64,000 nucleotides of DNA from Sinorhizobium terangae (lineage in GTDB: Bacteria > Pseudomonadota > Alphaproteobacteria > Rhizobiales > Rhizobiaceae), in contig NZ_CP121659.1 in assembly GCF_029714365.1 (NCBI RefSeq), positions 124,001 to 188,000 of the forward strand, in the 5' to 3' direction. The notes under the pieces were generated by a model. It worked only from the letters and a program-made list of their open reading frames with translations, was not told the DNA's origin and made no database searches. Shown piece after piece: positions 52,210-61,093 of the stretch. The position numbers were made by a program, and so were the translations under genes. Within the stretch, counting starts at the first letter, position 1, and every line of letters starts with the position of its first letter.

Positions 52210-54747
52210 CTATCCATCGTGGCCGGCGCCCATTGCCTCGTTCATCAGGTCATCGGCCGCCTCCGACAGCAGGAAGTCGTGGGCCTCTCCGTGGATCACT
52301 TCCTTGCCAATCTCCAGCATCACGGGGATGGCGAGCGGCGAGATATGATCGAGTCGGCGGTGGGTGATATGCCCCTTGATTCGCTTCAGCATAGATCCGA
52401 GCCGGCCGATGTCCAAAAGTCCCGTCGCGGCGTCGTTGCGTGTTGCCTCCAGCAAGATGTGGTCCGGCTCGTGCGCTCGCAATACGTCGTAAATGAGATC
52501 GGCCGAAACGGTAATCTGTCGTCCGGTTTTCTCCTTGCCCGGATGGCGCTGGTCGATCAATCCGGCGATGACCGCGCAGTTGCGGAAGGTGCGCTTCAAG
52601 AGGAAGGATTCGTTGAGCCAAGCCTCGAGGTCGTCGCCGAGCATGTCTTCGTCGAAGAGTTGCGCGAGCGAGGGCTGACGCGCCCGGAAGGCGCTGCTGA
52701 GATCGTCGAGACCCCAGACGGCGAGCGAATAGTCGGTGGCGACGAAGCCGAGCGGTTTCAGGCCGGCGCGGTCGAGGCGGCGGGTCAAGAGCATGCCGAG
52801 CGTCTGGTGCGCAAGCCGCCCCTCGAAGGCGTAGATTACCATGTAGTGGCGGCTCCCGCGCGGAAAAGTCTCGATCAGCAGCTCGTCCTCGCGCGGCAGC
52901 ATGGAGACGTCCTTCTGCAACGCCAGCCAGTCGCGCACCTGGTCCGGCAATGAGGCGCGGCCGGTCGGATCGGCTAGCATCTTGCGGACCTGCGCCGCGA
53001 GATAGGTGGAGAGCGGGAATTTTCCGCCGGCATAGCTCGGCACCTTCGGGTCGAAGGAGAAGGCCTGGGAGACGAGGCATTCGTTTTCGCGGATGCCCTC
53101 GAAACGCACGACCTTGCCGGAAAAGAGAAATGTGTCGCCCGGCGACAGCATATCGAGGAAATATTCCTCCACCTTGCCAAGCGTCATGCCGCCCCGGCCA
53201 AGCGAGCCGCGCGCATTGCGCTTGACCATGCGCACGTTCAGCATCGGGGATTCGACGATAGTCCCGACATTGAGGCGATATTGCTGAGCGACCATCGGGT
53301 TCGACACCCGCCAGAGCCCGTCCTTCGTCTTGCGGATTCGGGCGTAGCGTTCATAGGTGCGAAGTGCGTAGCCCCCGGTGGCGACGAAATCGACGATGCG
53401 CTCGAAAGTCTCCCAGGAAAGGTCCATGTAGGGCGCCGCGCTGGTGATCTCCCGATGAAGCTCGACAGCGTCGAAGGGCTTCGCGCAGGCAATTCCCAAG
53501 ACATGTTGGGCGAGCACGTCGAGCGCGCCTCTGCCGACCGGCGGCGTATCCTGCGCGCCGATATAATTGGCGTCGAGCGCCGCCTGGCATTCCATCACTT
53601 CGAAGCGGTTGGCGGGCACGAGGATCGCCCGGCTTGGCTCGTCCATCCGATGGTTGGCGCGGCCGATGCGTTGGGCAAGACGGCTCGCCCCTTTGGGGGC
53701 GCCGACATGGACCACGAGATCGACATCGCCCCAGTCGATGCCAAGATCGAGCGTCGAGGTGGCGACGACGGCGCGTAGCCGGTTTTCGGACATGGCGGCC
53801 TCGACCTTGCGGCGTTGCGCGACATCGAGCGAACCGTGATGCAGCGCGATCGGCAGGTTATCGTCGTTGATCGTCCAGAGTTCCTGAAACAGCATTTCCG
53901 CCTGGCTGCGGGTGTTGACGAAAAGCAGTGTCGTGCCGTGATCCTTGATCGCGGTATAGACGTCGGCGATCGCATAGCGCGCCGAATGTCCTGCCCAAGG
54001 CACGTGCTCGTCGGTGCGCAGGATCGAAATTTCCGGCTTCGCGCCGCCGGCAACGGTGATCAGACCGGCGTGATTCTCCTGTTCTTCGCTCTGGGCCACG
54101 AGCCAGCGCTGCAAGTCCATCGGCTCGGCAACGGTTGCCGAAAGGCCGATCGTCTGGAGGTCGGGCGCCAGCCGGCGCAGTCGTGCCAGACCGAGCGAGA
54201 GCAGATGCCCGCGCTTCGAGGTCACCAGCGAGTGCAACTCGTCGAGCACGACATAGCGCAGATCCTTGAAGAAGCGCTCCGCCTCGCCATCGGCGATGAG
54301 GAGGGCGAGCTGTTCCGGCGTGGTCAGGAGGATATCGGGCGGATAGAGCTTCTGGCGCTGTCGCTTGCCCGGCGGCGTGTCGCCCGTCCGGTTCTCGATC
54401 CTGACCGGCAGACCCATCTCCGCCACCGGCTTCATCAGGTTGCGCTCGATGTCGACCGCGAGCGCCTTCAGCGGCGATATGTAGAGCGTGTGGATGCCGG
54501 TGAATGGTGAGCCGGGCGGGACCTTGCCGCGCCGGGTAAGCGCGACCAACGACGGCAGAAATCCGGCGAGCGTCTTGCCCGCCCCGGTCGGCGCGATCAG
54601 AAGCGTACTTTCTCCAGCCTCTGCGCGTGACAGGAGTTCGAGCTGGTGGGCGCGGGGTCGCCAGCCTTTCTCCGCGAACCACTGGAGAAACGGCGCCGGC
54701 AACGTCAGCGCGTCGCTTTCGGGCAATGGAGAATCGATCCTGTTCAC
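52210..54747 (-). CDS. Ligase-associated DNA damage response DEXH-box helicase (Lhr-type)
   Basis: An 845-residue superfamily 2 helicase. Motif I LLIAPTGAGKTLAGFLPSL, motif II VVLDELHSLV, motif III GLSATVAEP, the helicase-C segment DLVVHVGAPKGASRLAQRIGRANH and then the winged-helix and Lhr-specific C-terminal regions (MVKRNARGSLGRGGMTLGKVEEYFLDMLSPGDTFLFSG). The start is uncertain: the GTG at 54747 (VNRIDSPLPESDALTLPAPFLQWF) is chosen because homology to the family begins just after it, whereas the frame continues upstream for 266 codons across and antisense to the YitT gene. Paired with pdeM downstream. Confidence 0.88.
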   Translation of the reverse strand: MNRIDSPLPESDALTLPAPFLQWFAEKGWRPRAHQLELLSRAEAGESTLLIAPTGAGKTLAGFLPSLVALTRRGKVPPGSPFTGIHTLYISPLKALAVDIERNLMKPVAEMGLPVRIENRTGDTPPGKRQRQKLYPPDILLTTPEQLALLIADGEAERFFKDLRYVVLDELHSLVTSKRGHLLSLGLARLRRLAPDLQTIGLSATVAEPMDLQRWLVAQSEEQENHAGLITVAGGAKPEISILRTDEHVPWAGHSARYAIADVYTAIKDHGTTLLFVNTRSQAEMLFQELWTINDDNLPIALHHGSLDVAQRRKVEAAMSENRLRAVVATSTLDLGIDWGDVDLVVHVGAPKGASRLAQRIGRANHRMDEPSRAILVPANRFEVMECQAALDANYIGAQDTPPVGRGALDVLAQHVLGIACAKPFDAVELHREITSAAPYMDLSWETFERIVDFVATGGYALRTYERYARIRKTKDGLWRVSNPMVAQQYRLNVGTIVESPMLNVRMVKRNARGSLGRGGMTLGKVEEYFLDMLSPGDTFLFSGKVVRFEGIRENECLVSQAFSFDPKVPSYAGGKFPLSTYLAAQVRKMLADPTGRASLPDQVRDWLALQKDVSMLPREDELLIETFPRGSRHYMVIYAFEGRLAHQTLGMLLTRRLDRAGLKPLGFVATDYSLAVWGLDDLSSAFRARQPSLAQLFDEDMLGDDLEAWLNESFLLKRTFRNCAVIAGLIDQRHPGKEKTGRQITVSADLIYDVLRAHEPDHILLEATRNDAATGLLDIGRLGSMLKRIKGHITHRRLDHISPLAIPVMLEIGKEVIHGEAHDFLLSEAADDLMNEAMGAGHDG

Positions 54748-54851
54748 GGGGAACAAAAGTAGATCATGTTCGGGAAAAGAGAAGCCCGAGCGCGGTGTTG
54801 CCGGAGACAACTTGACTCTGCGACGGCGTCCGCGCGGCAATGGCCGCGGTG

Positions 54852-55487
54852 TTAAAGCGCGATATAGCGATCGGCGCGGTGATTGATGGCAACGAACAGG
54901 TTGAGGACGACCGCGCCGAGGACCGACCAGACGACGACCGACGGCGTCGTCACAGCAAAGGCGGTGGCGAGGACGACCATGTCGATCGCGAGCTGCACGA
55001 GCCCGGCGCGAATGCCGAAGCGCTCCTGCAGGTAGATGCCCAATATGCCGACGCCGCCGAGGCTGGCGCGGTGGCGGTAGAGCGCCAGAAGCCCGTATCC
55101 GAGCAGCAGCCCGCCGAGAAGGGCGGCCCAGGCGGGGTGAATTCCGCCGACCTGGAACAGGCGCGATTGCGTGTCGGTCAGGAACGACGTCAACGCGATG
55201 GCGATGAACGTCTTGATCGTGAAGGCCGGCCCGAGCCGCTTCAGCGAGAGATAGAAGAAGGGCAAGTTGAGGAGAAAGAAGGCAAGGCCGAAGTTCACGC
55301 CGGTCGCGTAATGCAGCAAGAAAGCGACGCCGGCGGTGCTGCCGGTCAGAAGCCCGGCGCTCGCGAGGAAATAGAGCCCGAGCGCGGCGACGAGGCTGCC
55401 GGAAAAGATACCCTGCACGTCCTCGACGGGCGTGTGGCGGGTGGGGCTGGTGTTCCAGAGACCGAAAACGCTGCTGCCTTGTGCCAT
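54852..55487 (-). CDS. YitT family membrane protein
   Basis: A 211-residue inner-membrane protein with about six hydrophobic segments, the YitT_membrane (DUF161) part of the family, without the C-terminal DUF2179 domain. GLLTGSTAGVAFLLHYATGVNFGLAFFLLNLPFFYLSLKRLG is the characteristic stretch, followed by GGIHPAWAALLGGLLLGYGLLALYRHRASLGGVGILGIYLQER, which resembles the second half repeat. Role unknown. GGGGA precedes the ATG. Confidence 0.85.
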   Translation of the reverse strand: MAQGSSVFGLWNTSPTRHTPVEDVQGIFSGSLVAALGLYFLASAGLLTGSTAGVAFLLHYATGVNFGLAFFLLNLPFFYLSLKRLGPAFTIKTFIAIALTSFLTDTQSRLFQVGGIHPAWAALLGGLLLGYGLLALYRHRASLGGVGILGIYLQERFGIRAGLVQLAIDMVVLATAFAVTTPSVVVWSVLGAVVLNLFVAINHRADRYIAL

Positions 55488-55503
55488 GACGAATCCCCGA
55501 TTG

Positions 55504-55591
55504 CTGCTGCATGACTCCGAAGGACATTATCATGCAGCATTTCAAAGTGCTGCAGCGAGCTTGGCGCGTCCGGCTGGACGCGCGGCGCTGC
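55504..55591 (-). repeat. Degenerate inverted ABC element
   Basis: CTGCTGCATGACTCC with a shortened second palindrome (CATGCAGCATTTCAAAGTG), then CTGCAGCG, an inner hairpin GGCGCGTC/GACGCGC, and GCGCTGCGG. Confidence 0.7.
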
Positions 55592-55678
55592 GGTCATCAG
55601 CATTGCTGCAATGCACAAAAACATTCAAGAAAAATATGTAAGCAATGCTGACCTATTTTCGCGTGACAGCCTTGCGTT

Positions 55679-56623
55679 CTATGCAGGTTTCCGCGCGAGA
55701 AAGAGAATTCCCGCGATCGGCTTTCCGGCATCCATGCGAATGACCGTGCGTTCCGTTGCGACCAGCGAAAATCCGCGTTCGGCGCAGAGATCGGCGATAT
55801 AGGGTTCGGAATGCGCGTAACGCAGCGACGGCCGCAGGATGAAATCCTCGTCCGTTGCAGCATCCTCGACGGAAAACGCGAAGAGGCCACCGGGTGCGAG
55901 CAGTCGGTCGGCGATCACGAAGACACTTTCGAGATTGCCGAGATACATCAAGACATCCGCCGCACTGACGAGATCGGCTCTTGCGGCGGGGAAATCGCCG
56001 AACGCGCCTGAGTCTTCCGGCGCAAGCGACAGGTCCGCCTGTGCCAGACGATCGTAGATCGTTTTTGCTTCCGCCTTGGCCAGCATGTTGGCGGAAAGGT
56101 CGAAGCCCTCGAGATAAGCGCAGCGGTGGCGGATGCGCTCGCCGAAAAGGCCGGTGCCGCAGCCGAGGTCGGTAACGTGATGAAATCGGCGGCCGCCGGT
56201 CGTTCGATCGATCAGCGCTGCGAGCTTTTCGGGCACGCTGTATTCGAGCTTCTCGACGAGGGCCTTGTCGAATCGTTCCGCATAGTCGTCGAAAAGGCGT
56301 TCGACATAGACGCTCGGCGGCTGTACGGGTGTCTCGGCCGCGCCGAGAAGGGCGAGTTTCAGGCCAGCGCCGAAAATGTCCTCGGGATTGAGCCTTAACG
56401 TGTTGCGGAGCGCCTCGATTGCTGCCTCTTTTCGGCCAGATTTTTCCTCATAGTCCGCCAGCCGAAACCAGCCGGCGGCCCAGTCGGGCGCGCGTTCGAG
56501 AGCCTGGGCCATCAGTTCCGCCGCACTTTGCGGTTCACCGGCTTCGGCGAGCATTTTTGCGTAGTCGGCGCGGCGGTCGGCGATCAGATCGCCGGAGGAG
56601 AGCTGATTGAGGGTCATCGACAT
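55679..56623 (-). CDS. TPR-methyltransferase fusion protein
   Basis: A 314-residue cytoplasmic protein. Residues 10 to about 95 form two TPR-like helical repeats (ADYAKMLAEAGEPQSAAELMAQALERAPDWAAGWFRLADYEEKSGRKEAAIEALRNTLRLNPEDI). Residues 130-300 are a class I SAM-dependent methyltransferase: motif I HVTDLGCGTGLFGERI, motif II region ARADLVSAADVLMYLG, and LAPGGLFAFSVED. The target is unknown; similar proteins are annotated as methyltransferases acting on proteins or on biotin-type intermediates. The ATG at 56623 is chosen because homology starts near it; an in-frame ATG six nt later is equally possible. Confidence 0.85.
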   Translation of the reverse strand: MSMTLNQLSSGDLIADRRADYAKMLAEAGEPQSAAELMAQALERAPDWAAGWFRLADYEEKSGRKEAAIEALRNTLRLNPEDIFGAGLKLALLGAAETPVQPPSVYVERLFDDYAERFDKALVEKLEYSVPEKLAALIDRTTGGRRFHHVTDLGCGTGLFGERIRHRCAYLEGFDLSANMLAKAEAKTIYDRLAQADLSLAPEDSGAFGDFPAARADLVSAADVLMYLGNLESVFVIADRLLAPGGLFAFSVEDAATDEDFILRPSLRYAHSEPYIADLCAERGFSLVATERTVIRMDAGKPIAGILFLARKPA

Positions 56624-56769
56624 GACGGTATGATTGCGATGGACGCTTCTGGCGCTGGCCACGGCAAAATACAAGCGGAATCTGAAAGACTACGCAACTC
56701 GCTTTCTCTTGCGCCTTGCGACCTCGGTGAAGGCGGCTTATTTGAAGGGTAACAGGAGAATATTCGCCG

Positions 56770-57036
56770 ATGTCGGACGGGCTTAACAGGTTTCTGGGGG
56801 ATTCGCCGCTGCGCGTGCTGGTCAAGCTCGTCGTGGTGTCGATCCTGGTCGGTTTCGTCATGACCGTGTTCGACTGGTATCCTGTCGACATTTATTTTGG
56901 CATTCGCAATTTCCTGCTCGACCTCTGGCGCACAGGTTTCGCGGCCCTCGGAAGGGTCGGCGACTATCTGTTGCTCGGGGCAGCAATCGTCATACCCGCC
57001 TTCCTCATTCTTCGTGTTTTGAGCTATCGACGGTAA
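56770..57036 (+). CDS. Small two-TM membrane protein (DUF6460-like)
   Basis: An 88-residue protein with two hydrophobic segments (VLVKLVVVSILVGFVMTVF and YLLLGAAIVIPAFLILRVLSY) separated by an amphipathic stretch with WYPVDIYFGIRNFLLDLWRTGF. It matches my recollection of the small rhizobial DUF6460 family; the function is unknown. It ends 2 nt before the CAP-domain lipoprotein gene, so the two are co-transcribed. Confidence 0.8.
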   Translation: MSDGLNRFLGDSPLRVLVKLVVVSILVGFVMTVFDWYPVDIYFGIRNFLLDLWRTGFAALGRVGDYLLLGAAIVIPAFLILRVLSYRR

Positions 57037-57038
57037 GC

Positions 57039-57542
57039 ATGCAGCATCGGCAGTTTTTCATCCGCAGGCGCGCCCTGTTGCGGGCTGGCGGTTTCCTTTC
57101 ACTCGGTGTGCTTGCCGGCTGCACGACGTCAAACCTCCTCTCTACCGGCGAAGGCAGCGGGAGTGACCAGACGACCGCGACGCTTGGTTACGTCAACGCG
57201 CTGCGGAAGGATCGCGGAATGACGTCGCTTGTTCACGACCCGGTCGCGTCGGTCGCGGCATTGAGCCAGGCGGCGCGCATGGCGCGCGTCGGCAAGATGC
57301 AGCACAACATCGGCTGGCGCGACAATTTCTACGACCGGATGAAATCGCAGGGCGTCACGCTTCCCGCTGCGGAAAACATCGCCATGGGCCAAGACGATGC
57401 CGAAAGTGCCTATAACGCCTGGTTCCATTCTCCTAAGCACCTCGAAAACATGCTCGGCAACTACCGTGGCCTAGGTGTTGCTGTGGCGCAGAATTCCGCT
57501 TCCGGAAACCGCCCTTTTTGGGCCATGGTGCTCTCCGGCTGA
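57039..57542 (+). CDS. CAP (SCP/PR1)-domain lipoprotein
   Basis: A 167-residue exported protein. The N-terminus FFIRRRALLRAGGFLSLGVLAGC has twin-Arg-like residues and a lipobox LAGC near residue 28, so it is probably lipid-anchored in the envelope. The CAP domain has the His in ARVGKMQHNIGWRDNFYDRM, the Glu in LPAAENIAMG and the His in WFHSPKHLENMLGNYRGLGVAVAQ, which are the usual cavity residues. Role unknown in bacteria. It follows the DUF6460 gene by 2 nt. Confidence 0.85.
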   Translation: MQHRQFFIRRRALLRAGGFLSLGVLAGCTTSNLLSTGEGSGSDQTTATLGYVNALRKDRGMTSLVHDPVASVAALSQAARMARVGKMQHNIGWRDNFYDRMKSQGVTLPAAENIAMGQDDAESAYNAWFHSPKHLENMLGNYRGLGVAVAQNSASGNRPFWAMVLSG

Positions 57543-57552
57543 CCTGATTCCC

Positions 57553-57654
57553 TACTGCATGTTTCCTTAAATCGTAGCCGATTTAAGGATAAAAACATGC
57601 AGCACTTCAAAGTGCTACAGCGTTCTTTGCGCGTCTGATTGGATGCCGCTGTAG
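57553..57654 (-). repeat. ABC-type element, full length, inverted
   Basis: TACTGCATGTTTCC, the CCTTAAATCG/CGATTTAAGG palindrome, CATGCAGCAC, and the CTACAGCG...CGCTGTAG module. It overlaps the codons that precede the chosen start of the MATE gene (57639-57654). Confidence 0.85.
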
Positions 57655-57689
57655 TGGTCGGTTCGGAAGCCGCCCGCAAGGAACCTGAC

Positions 57690-59057
57690 ATGGCTGCCAC
57701 GGAAACCCTCGAACGCGACGCCCACGCTAACGAAGGCGGCCCGTTTCACGTCACCAATAGGCTGATCTTCTCGATCGCCCTGCCGATGACGCTGGGGTTC
57801 CTGACGACGCCACTGCTTGGTCTTGTCGACACCGCGGTGGTCGGCCGCCTCGGTCGGGCGGATCTGCTCGCCGGGCTCGCGATTGGCGCCGTGATGTTCG
57901 ACCTGATTTTCACCACGTTCAACTTCCTCCGCGCTGCTACCACCGGTCTCGTGGCGCAGGCCTATGGCCGGGGCGACCGCCGGGAGCAGCAGGCGGTCTT
58001 CTGGCGGTCGCTGGTGATCGCGCTTGTCTCGGGCGTCGCCATCGTCCTGCTCTCGCCTCTGCTCTTTTCTGCCGGTATCTGGCTGATGGCCCCCGGTGCC
58101 GAGGTCGAAGCGGTCACGCGCACCTATTTCTTTTATCGGATCCTGTCCGGGCCGGCGGCGCTCGCCAACTACGCGATCCTCGGTTTCGTCCTCGGGCGGG
58201 GCGAGGGCTCCATCGGCCTCCTGCTGCAGACGCTCATCAACGGCATCAACATCGTGCTCGCCATCCTGCTCGGCCTCGTCCTCGGCTGGGGCGTGACGGG
58301 CGTGGCGCTGGCGACCGTGACGGGCGAAGTCATCGGCGCGCTCGCGGGCTTCGCGATCGTCTATGGGCGATTTGACCGGCGCGACGCACCGGACTGGGCC
58401 GCGATCTTCGCCCGCGAGCGGCTGAAGCCGCTGTTCGGTCTTAACCGCGACATCATGATCCGCTCCTTCGTTCTGCTTGCAGCCTTCACGCTCATGACGC
58501 GGATCGGCACAGCCTTCGGGCCTGTGACGCTTGCGGCCAACGCCGTGCTGATGACGATCTTCCTGGTCGCCGGATACTATCTCGACGGCCTCGCCAATGC
58601 GGCCGAGCAGTTGACAGGGCGATCGATCGGCGCCGGATATCGCCCGGCCTTCGATCGCGCCTTGCGGATGACCGCGCTTTGGTCGCTTGGGCTCGCCGCG
58701 CTGACGACGCTAGGCTTCCTTGTCTTCGGGGACGACCTGGTCGACGTGCTGACGACGGCGCCGGATGTACGGGCGCTCGCTTACGAATACATGCCCTGGG
58801 CGGCGCTGACGGCGCTGACCGGCGCGCTCGCCTTCCTGATGGATGGCGTTTTCATCGGCGCCACCTGGTCACGTGACATGCGCAACATGATGCTGGCAGC
58901 CTTTATCGGTTATGCTCTCGCGCTTGCTATACTGATCCCGGCCTTCGGCAATCACGGGCTCTGGGCAGGGCTCAACCTGTTCCTGCTGATGCGCGGCGTG
59001 TTCCTGCTGATCCTCGTGCCGCGCCGTGCCGCTCAGGCGTTTCGCGCGGCCCAGTAG
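57690..59057 (+). CDS. MATE-family efflux transporter
   Basis: A 455-residue inner-membrane exporter of the DinF-like MATE branch with about twelve hydrophobic segments. NRLIFSIALPMTLGFLTTPLLGLVDTAVVGRLG is the typical first segment and loop, and the second half repeats it (NRDIMIRSFVLLAAFTLMTRIGTAFG). It exports drugs or metabolites by Na+ or H+ antiport; the substrate is unknown. The ATG at 57690 has AAGGAA upstream; the in-frame codon at 57639 lies in an intergenic repeat. The last 25 nt overlap the 3' end of pyrD on the other strand. Confidence 0.9.
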   Translation: MAATETLERDAHANEGGPFHVTNRLIFSIALPMTLGFLTTPLLGLVDTAVVGRLGRADLLAGLAIGAVMFDLIFTTFNFLRAATTGLVAQAYGRGDRREQQAVFWRSLVIALVSGVAIVLLSPLLFSAGIWLMAPGAEVEAVTRTYFFYRILSGPAALANYAILGFVLGRGEGSIGLLLQTLINGINIVLAILLGLVLGWGVTGVALATVTGEVIGALAGFAIVYGRFDRRDAPDWAAIFARERLKPLFGLNRDIMIRSFVLLAAFTLMTRIGTAFGPVTLAANAVLMTIFLVAGYYLDGLANAAEQLTGRSIGAGYRPAFDRALRMTALWSLGLAALTTLGFLVFGDDLVDVLTTAPDVRALAYEYMPWAALTALTGALAFLMDGVFIGATWSRDMRNMMLAAFIGYALALAILIPAFGNHGLWAGLNLFLLMRGVFLLILVPRRAAQAFRAAQ

Positions 59058-60121
59058 TCCAGGCGGCTGCCGCGGATATCACGGATCGAGGCAAGCTTCT
59101 CGCGATCGCAGAGCTCTGACAGGCCCCGCACGATGCGGCCAGGCAGCCCCGGCCCCTCATAGATCATGCAGGAATAGAGCTGGACGAGATCGGCGCCGGC
59201 GCGGATTTTCTCCGCTGCGGTTTCCGCCGAGTGGACGCCGCCGACGCCGATGATCGGCAGGGCGGGGCCGACACGCTTGCGCATCCGCGCGAGCACCGCC
59301 GTCGATTTTTCGAAAAGCGGCCTGCCGGAAAGCCCGCCCGCTTCTTGAGCCTGTCGCTGATCCTTCAATCCGTCACGCGCAAGCGTGGTGTTGGAAACGA
59401 TCAGGCCGTCGAGATCATGCGCCAACACTTCTGCCGCGATGTCGTCCATTCCTTCTTCGGTGAGATCGGGGGCGATCTTCAGGAAGACCGGGATTCGTTT
59501 TGTGCTTTTCCTTGCTTCGTCGTCGCGGGCCGCGAGGACAGCCGAAAGCAGTGCTGCCAGGCTTTCGCGTGCTTGAAGGTCGCGCAGGCCGGGCGTGTTC
59601 GGCGACGAGATGTTGGCCGTGAAATAGCGCGCGACCGGATAGAATGTCCGGATCCCCGCCACATAGTCGCTGATACGATCGGCACTGTCCTTGTTGGCGC
59701 CGATATTGACGCCGATCAGTGCCTGGCGCGAGCAGCCATGAAGGCGCGCGAGCGCGGCTCCATGGCCTTCGTTGTTGAAGCCGAGCCTGTTGATGACCGC
59801 CTGGTCGTCCACCAGCCGGAAGATGCGGGGCTTGTCGTTGCCGCGCTGAGGCCTCGGCGTGACCGTGCCGATTTCGGTGAAGCCGAAGCCGATCTTCAGG
59901 AGCGCCTCCGGCACTTCCGCATTCTTGTCGTACCCGGCCGCCATGCCGATAGGGTTAGGGAACGTGAGGCCAGCGATTTCTTGGCTGAGGCGCGGATTGG
60001 CCGGCGCTGCGCAACGCGGCACGAGCCCGCTCTTGAGCGCCTTGATCGATAGACCATGCGCCGCCTCCGGATCGAGAAGGAAAAGGCCGCTGCGTGAGAG
60101 GAATTTCAGCGCATCGATCAT
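59033..60121 (-). CDS. pyrD: Dihydroorotate dehydrogenase (quinone), class 2
   Basis: A 362-residue membrane-associated FMN enzyme, the fourth step of pyrimidine synthesis. The class 2 N-terminal helix pair is present (IDALKFLSRSGLFLLDPEAAHGLSIKALK), and the core shows PNPIGMAAGYDKNAEVP, NRLGFNNEGH, YFTANISSPNTPGLRDLQ with the catalytic Ser, VFLKIAPDLTEEG, IVSNTT and GVGGVHSAETAAEKIRAGADLVQLYSCMIYEGP. The start overlaps the DUF952 gene stop by 4 nt (ATGA), so the two are coupled. Its 3' end overlaps the MATE gene tail-to-tail. Confidence 0.96.
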   Translation of the reverse strand: MIDALKFLSRSGLFLLDPEAAHGLSIKALKSGLVPRCAAPANPRLSQEIAGLTFPNPIGMAAGYDKNAEVPEALLKIGFGFTEIGTVTPRPQRGNDKPRIFRLVDDQAVINRLGFNNEGHGAALARLHGCSRQALIGVNIGANKDSADRISDYVAGIRTFYPVARYFTANISSPNTPGLRDLQARESLAALLSAVLAARDDEARKSTKRIPVFLKIAPDLTEEGMDDIAAEVLAHDLDGLIVSNTTLARDGLKDQRQAQEAGGLSGRPLFEKSTAVLARMRKRVGPALPIIGVGGVHSAETAAEKIRAGADLVQLYSCMIYEGPGLPGRIVRGLSELCDREKLASIRDIRGSRLDYWAARNA

Positions 60122-60465
60122 GGTAGAAGCTCAGGAAAGACGTGGAGACCGTCGGCACCCAACGGCAGCGGCTTCTCCCAGATCACCGCATCGAGCGGGA
60201 GCGGCCCGTAAAGATGCGGAAACAGCGCGCCGCCACGCGAAGGTTCGTAGACGAGCTTGTCGCCTAGAGCGGCGCCGTCGATGGCGATGAGCAGCAGCCC
60301 GTCCTGTCCTTCGAAGTGCCTTGCGGCCGTTTCGACGACCTGGTCCCCGGTCGAGAAATGGATGAAGCCATCGGCGAGGTCGACGGGAGCCCCCGTGAAC
60401 TGTCCTGCCCGCCGCGCCTCCTGCCATAGAAGTGCCGGAACGATCTTGTATATAATGGCGTTCAT
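60118..60465 (-). CDS. DUF952 domain-containing protein
   Basis: A 115-residue cytoplasmic protein that is entirely the DUF952 domain: IYKIVPALLWQEARRAGQFTGAPVDLADGFIHFSTGDQVVETAARHF, then PHLYGPLPLDAVIWEKPL. The fold is related to ADP-ribosyltransferase-like enzymes, but no activity is established for this family. It starts at the ATG at 60465; the longer frame upstream is not supported. It precedes pyrD with a 4-nt overlap, an arrangement common in Rhizobiales. Confidence 0.88.
   Translation of the reverse strand: MNAIIYKIVPALLWQEARRAGQFTGAPVDLADGFIHFSTGDQVVETAARHFEGQDGLLLIAIDGAALGDKLVYEPSRGGALFPHLYGPLPLDAVIWEKPLPLGADGLHVFPELLP
60437..60462 (+). promoter_or_regulatory. Candidate EcfG/RpoE2-type promoter for the secreted unknown
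   Basis: GGAAC (60437-60441), 17 nt, CGTT (60459-60462): a full match to the alphaproteobacterial general-stress consensus GGAAC-N16/17-CGTT. It lies 107 nt upstream of the gene at 60570 and partly overlaps the start of the divergent DUF952 gene. Confidence 0.55.
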
Positions 60466-60569
60466 GTGCCCGCTGTCCGTCGTGAAACCCAATCGTGGCC
60501 TTGCCGCAAATATTGGCGCTTGTCCACCACGGAAGGCGGATTTCCGCAGCATCCAATGGAGGCGCTGTC

Positions 60570-61004
60570 ATGAGGAAGGTAGTTGCGGCACTGGCGATGG
60601 GGCTGGCGCTCGGCTGGGTCGCGCCGGCTTATGCGCAGGAGGTATCCCCGGGGCGCTACAGCATGCAGAAATCGGACACCGGCATTGCGCGGCTCGACAC
60701 TAAGACGGGCGAGGTTACATTGTGCCGGGAAAAGGACGGCGAGCTCGTCTGCAGGATGGCGGCCGATGAGCGGGCAGCCTTAGAGCGGGAGATCGATCTT
60801 TTGACCAAGCGCGTCGAGGCGCTGGAAAAGGCAGTCAAAAGCGGTGAAACTGCGATGAAACCGGCTCTTCCGAGCGACGAAGAGATTGACCGGACGATGA
60901 GCATCATGGAAAGAATGATGCGCAAGTTCATGGAGATCGTGAAGGATCTCGAAGGGAGCGGAGACGGTTCCACCGATGGTACCGGGGTGCCGCAAAAGAC
61001 CTGA
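60570..61004 (+). CDS. Secreted unknown protein with coiled coil
   Basis: I do not recognise a named family. From the ATG at 60570 (GGAGG 8 nt upstream) it has 144 residues: a signal peptide (RKVVAALAMGLALGWVAPAYAQE), a short beta segment with two Cys (TGEVTLCREKDGELVCRMAADE), a coiled coil (ERAALEREIDLLTKRVEALEKAVKS) and a helical Met-rich tail (DRTMSIMERMMRKFMEIVKDLEG). It is expected in the periplasm. The upstream GGAAC-N17-CGTT element suggests induction in the general stress response. The next gene, a response regulator, starts 90 nt downstream on the same strand. Confidence 0.78.
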   Translation: MRKVVAALAMGLALGWVAPAYAQEVSPGRYSMQKSDTGIARLDTKTGEVTLCREKDGELVCRMAADERAALEREIDLLTKRVEALEKAVKSGETAMKPALPSDEEIDRTMSIMERMMRKFMEIVKDLEGSGDGSTDGTGVPQKT

Positions 61005-61093
61005 CGGGCGCCGGCACGAACCATTGAGACGCGATCCGGCGCGTTGGAGGATGCGCGGGATCCGGGGCTGAGGCTCTTGGGAGGGAGCATCCA

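Noticed and set aside
54748..55545. A 266-codon N-terminal extension of the repair helicase
   Set aside because: It is a mirror of the YitT gene's region in another frame and adds a composition unlike helicases; homology begins at about 54740.
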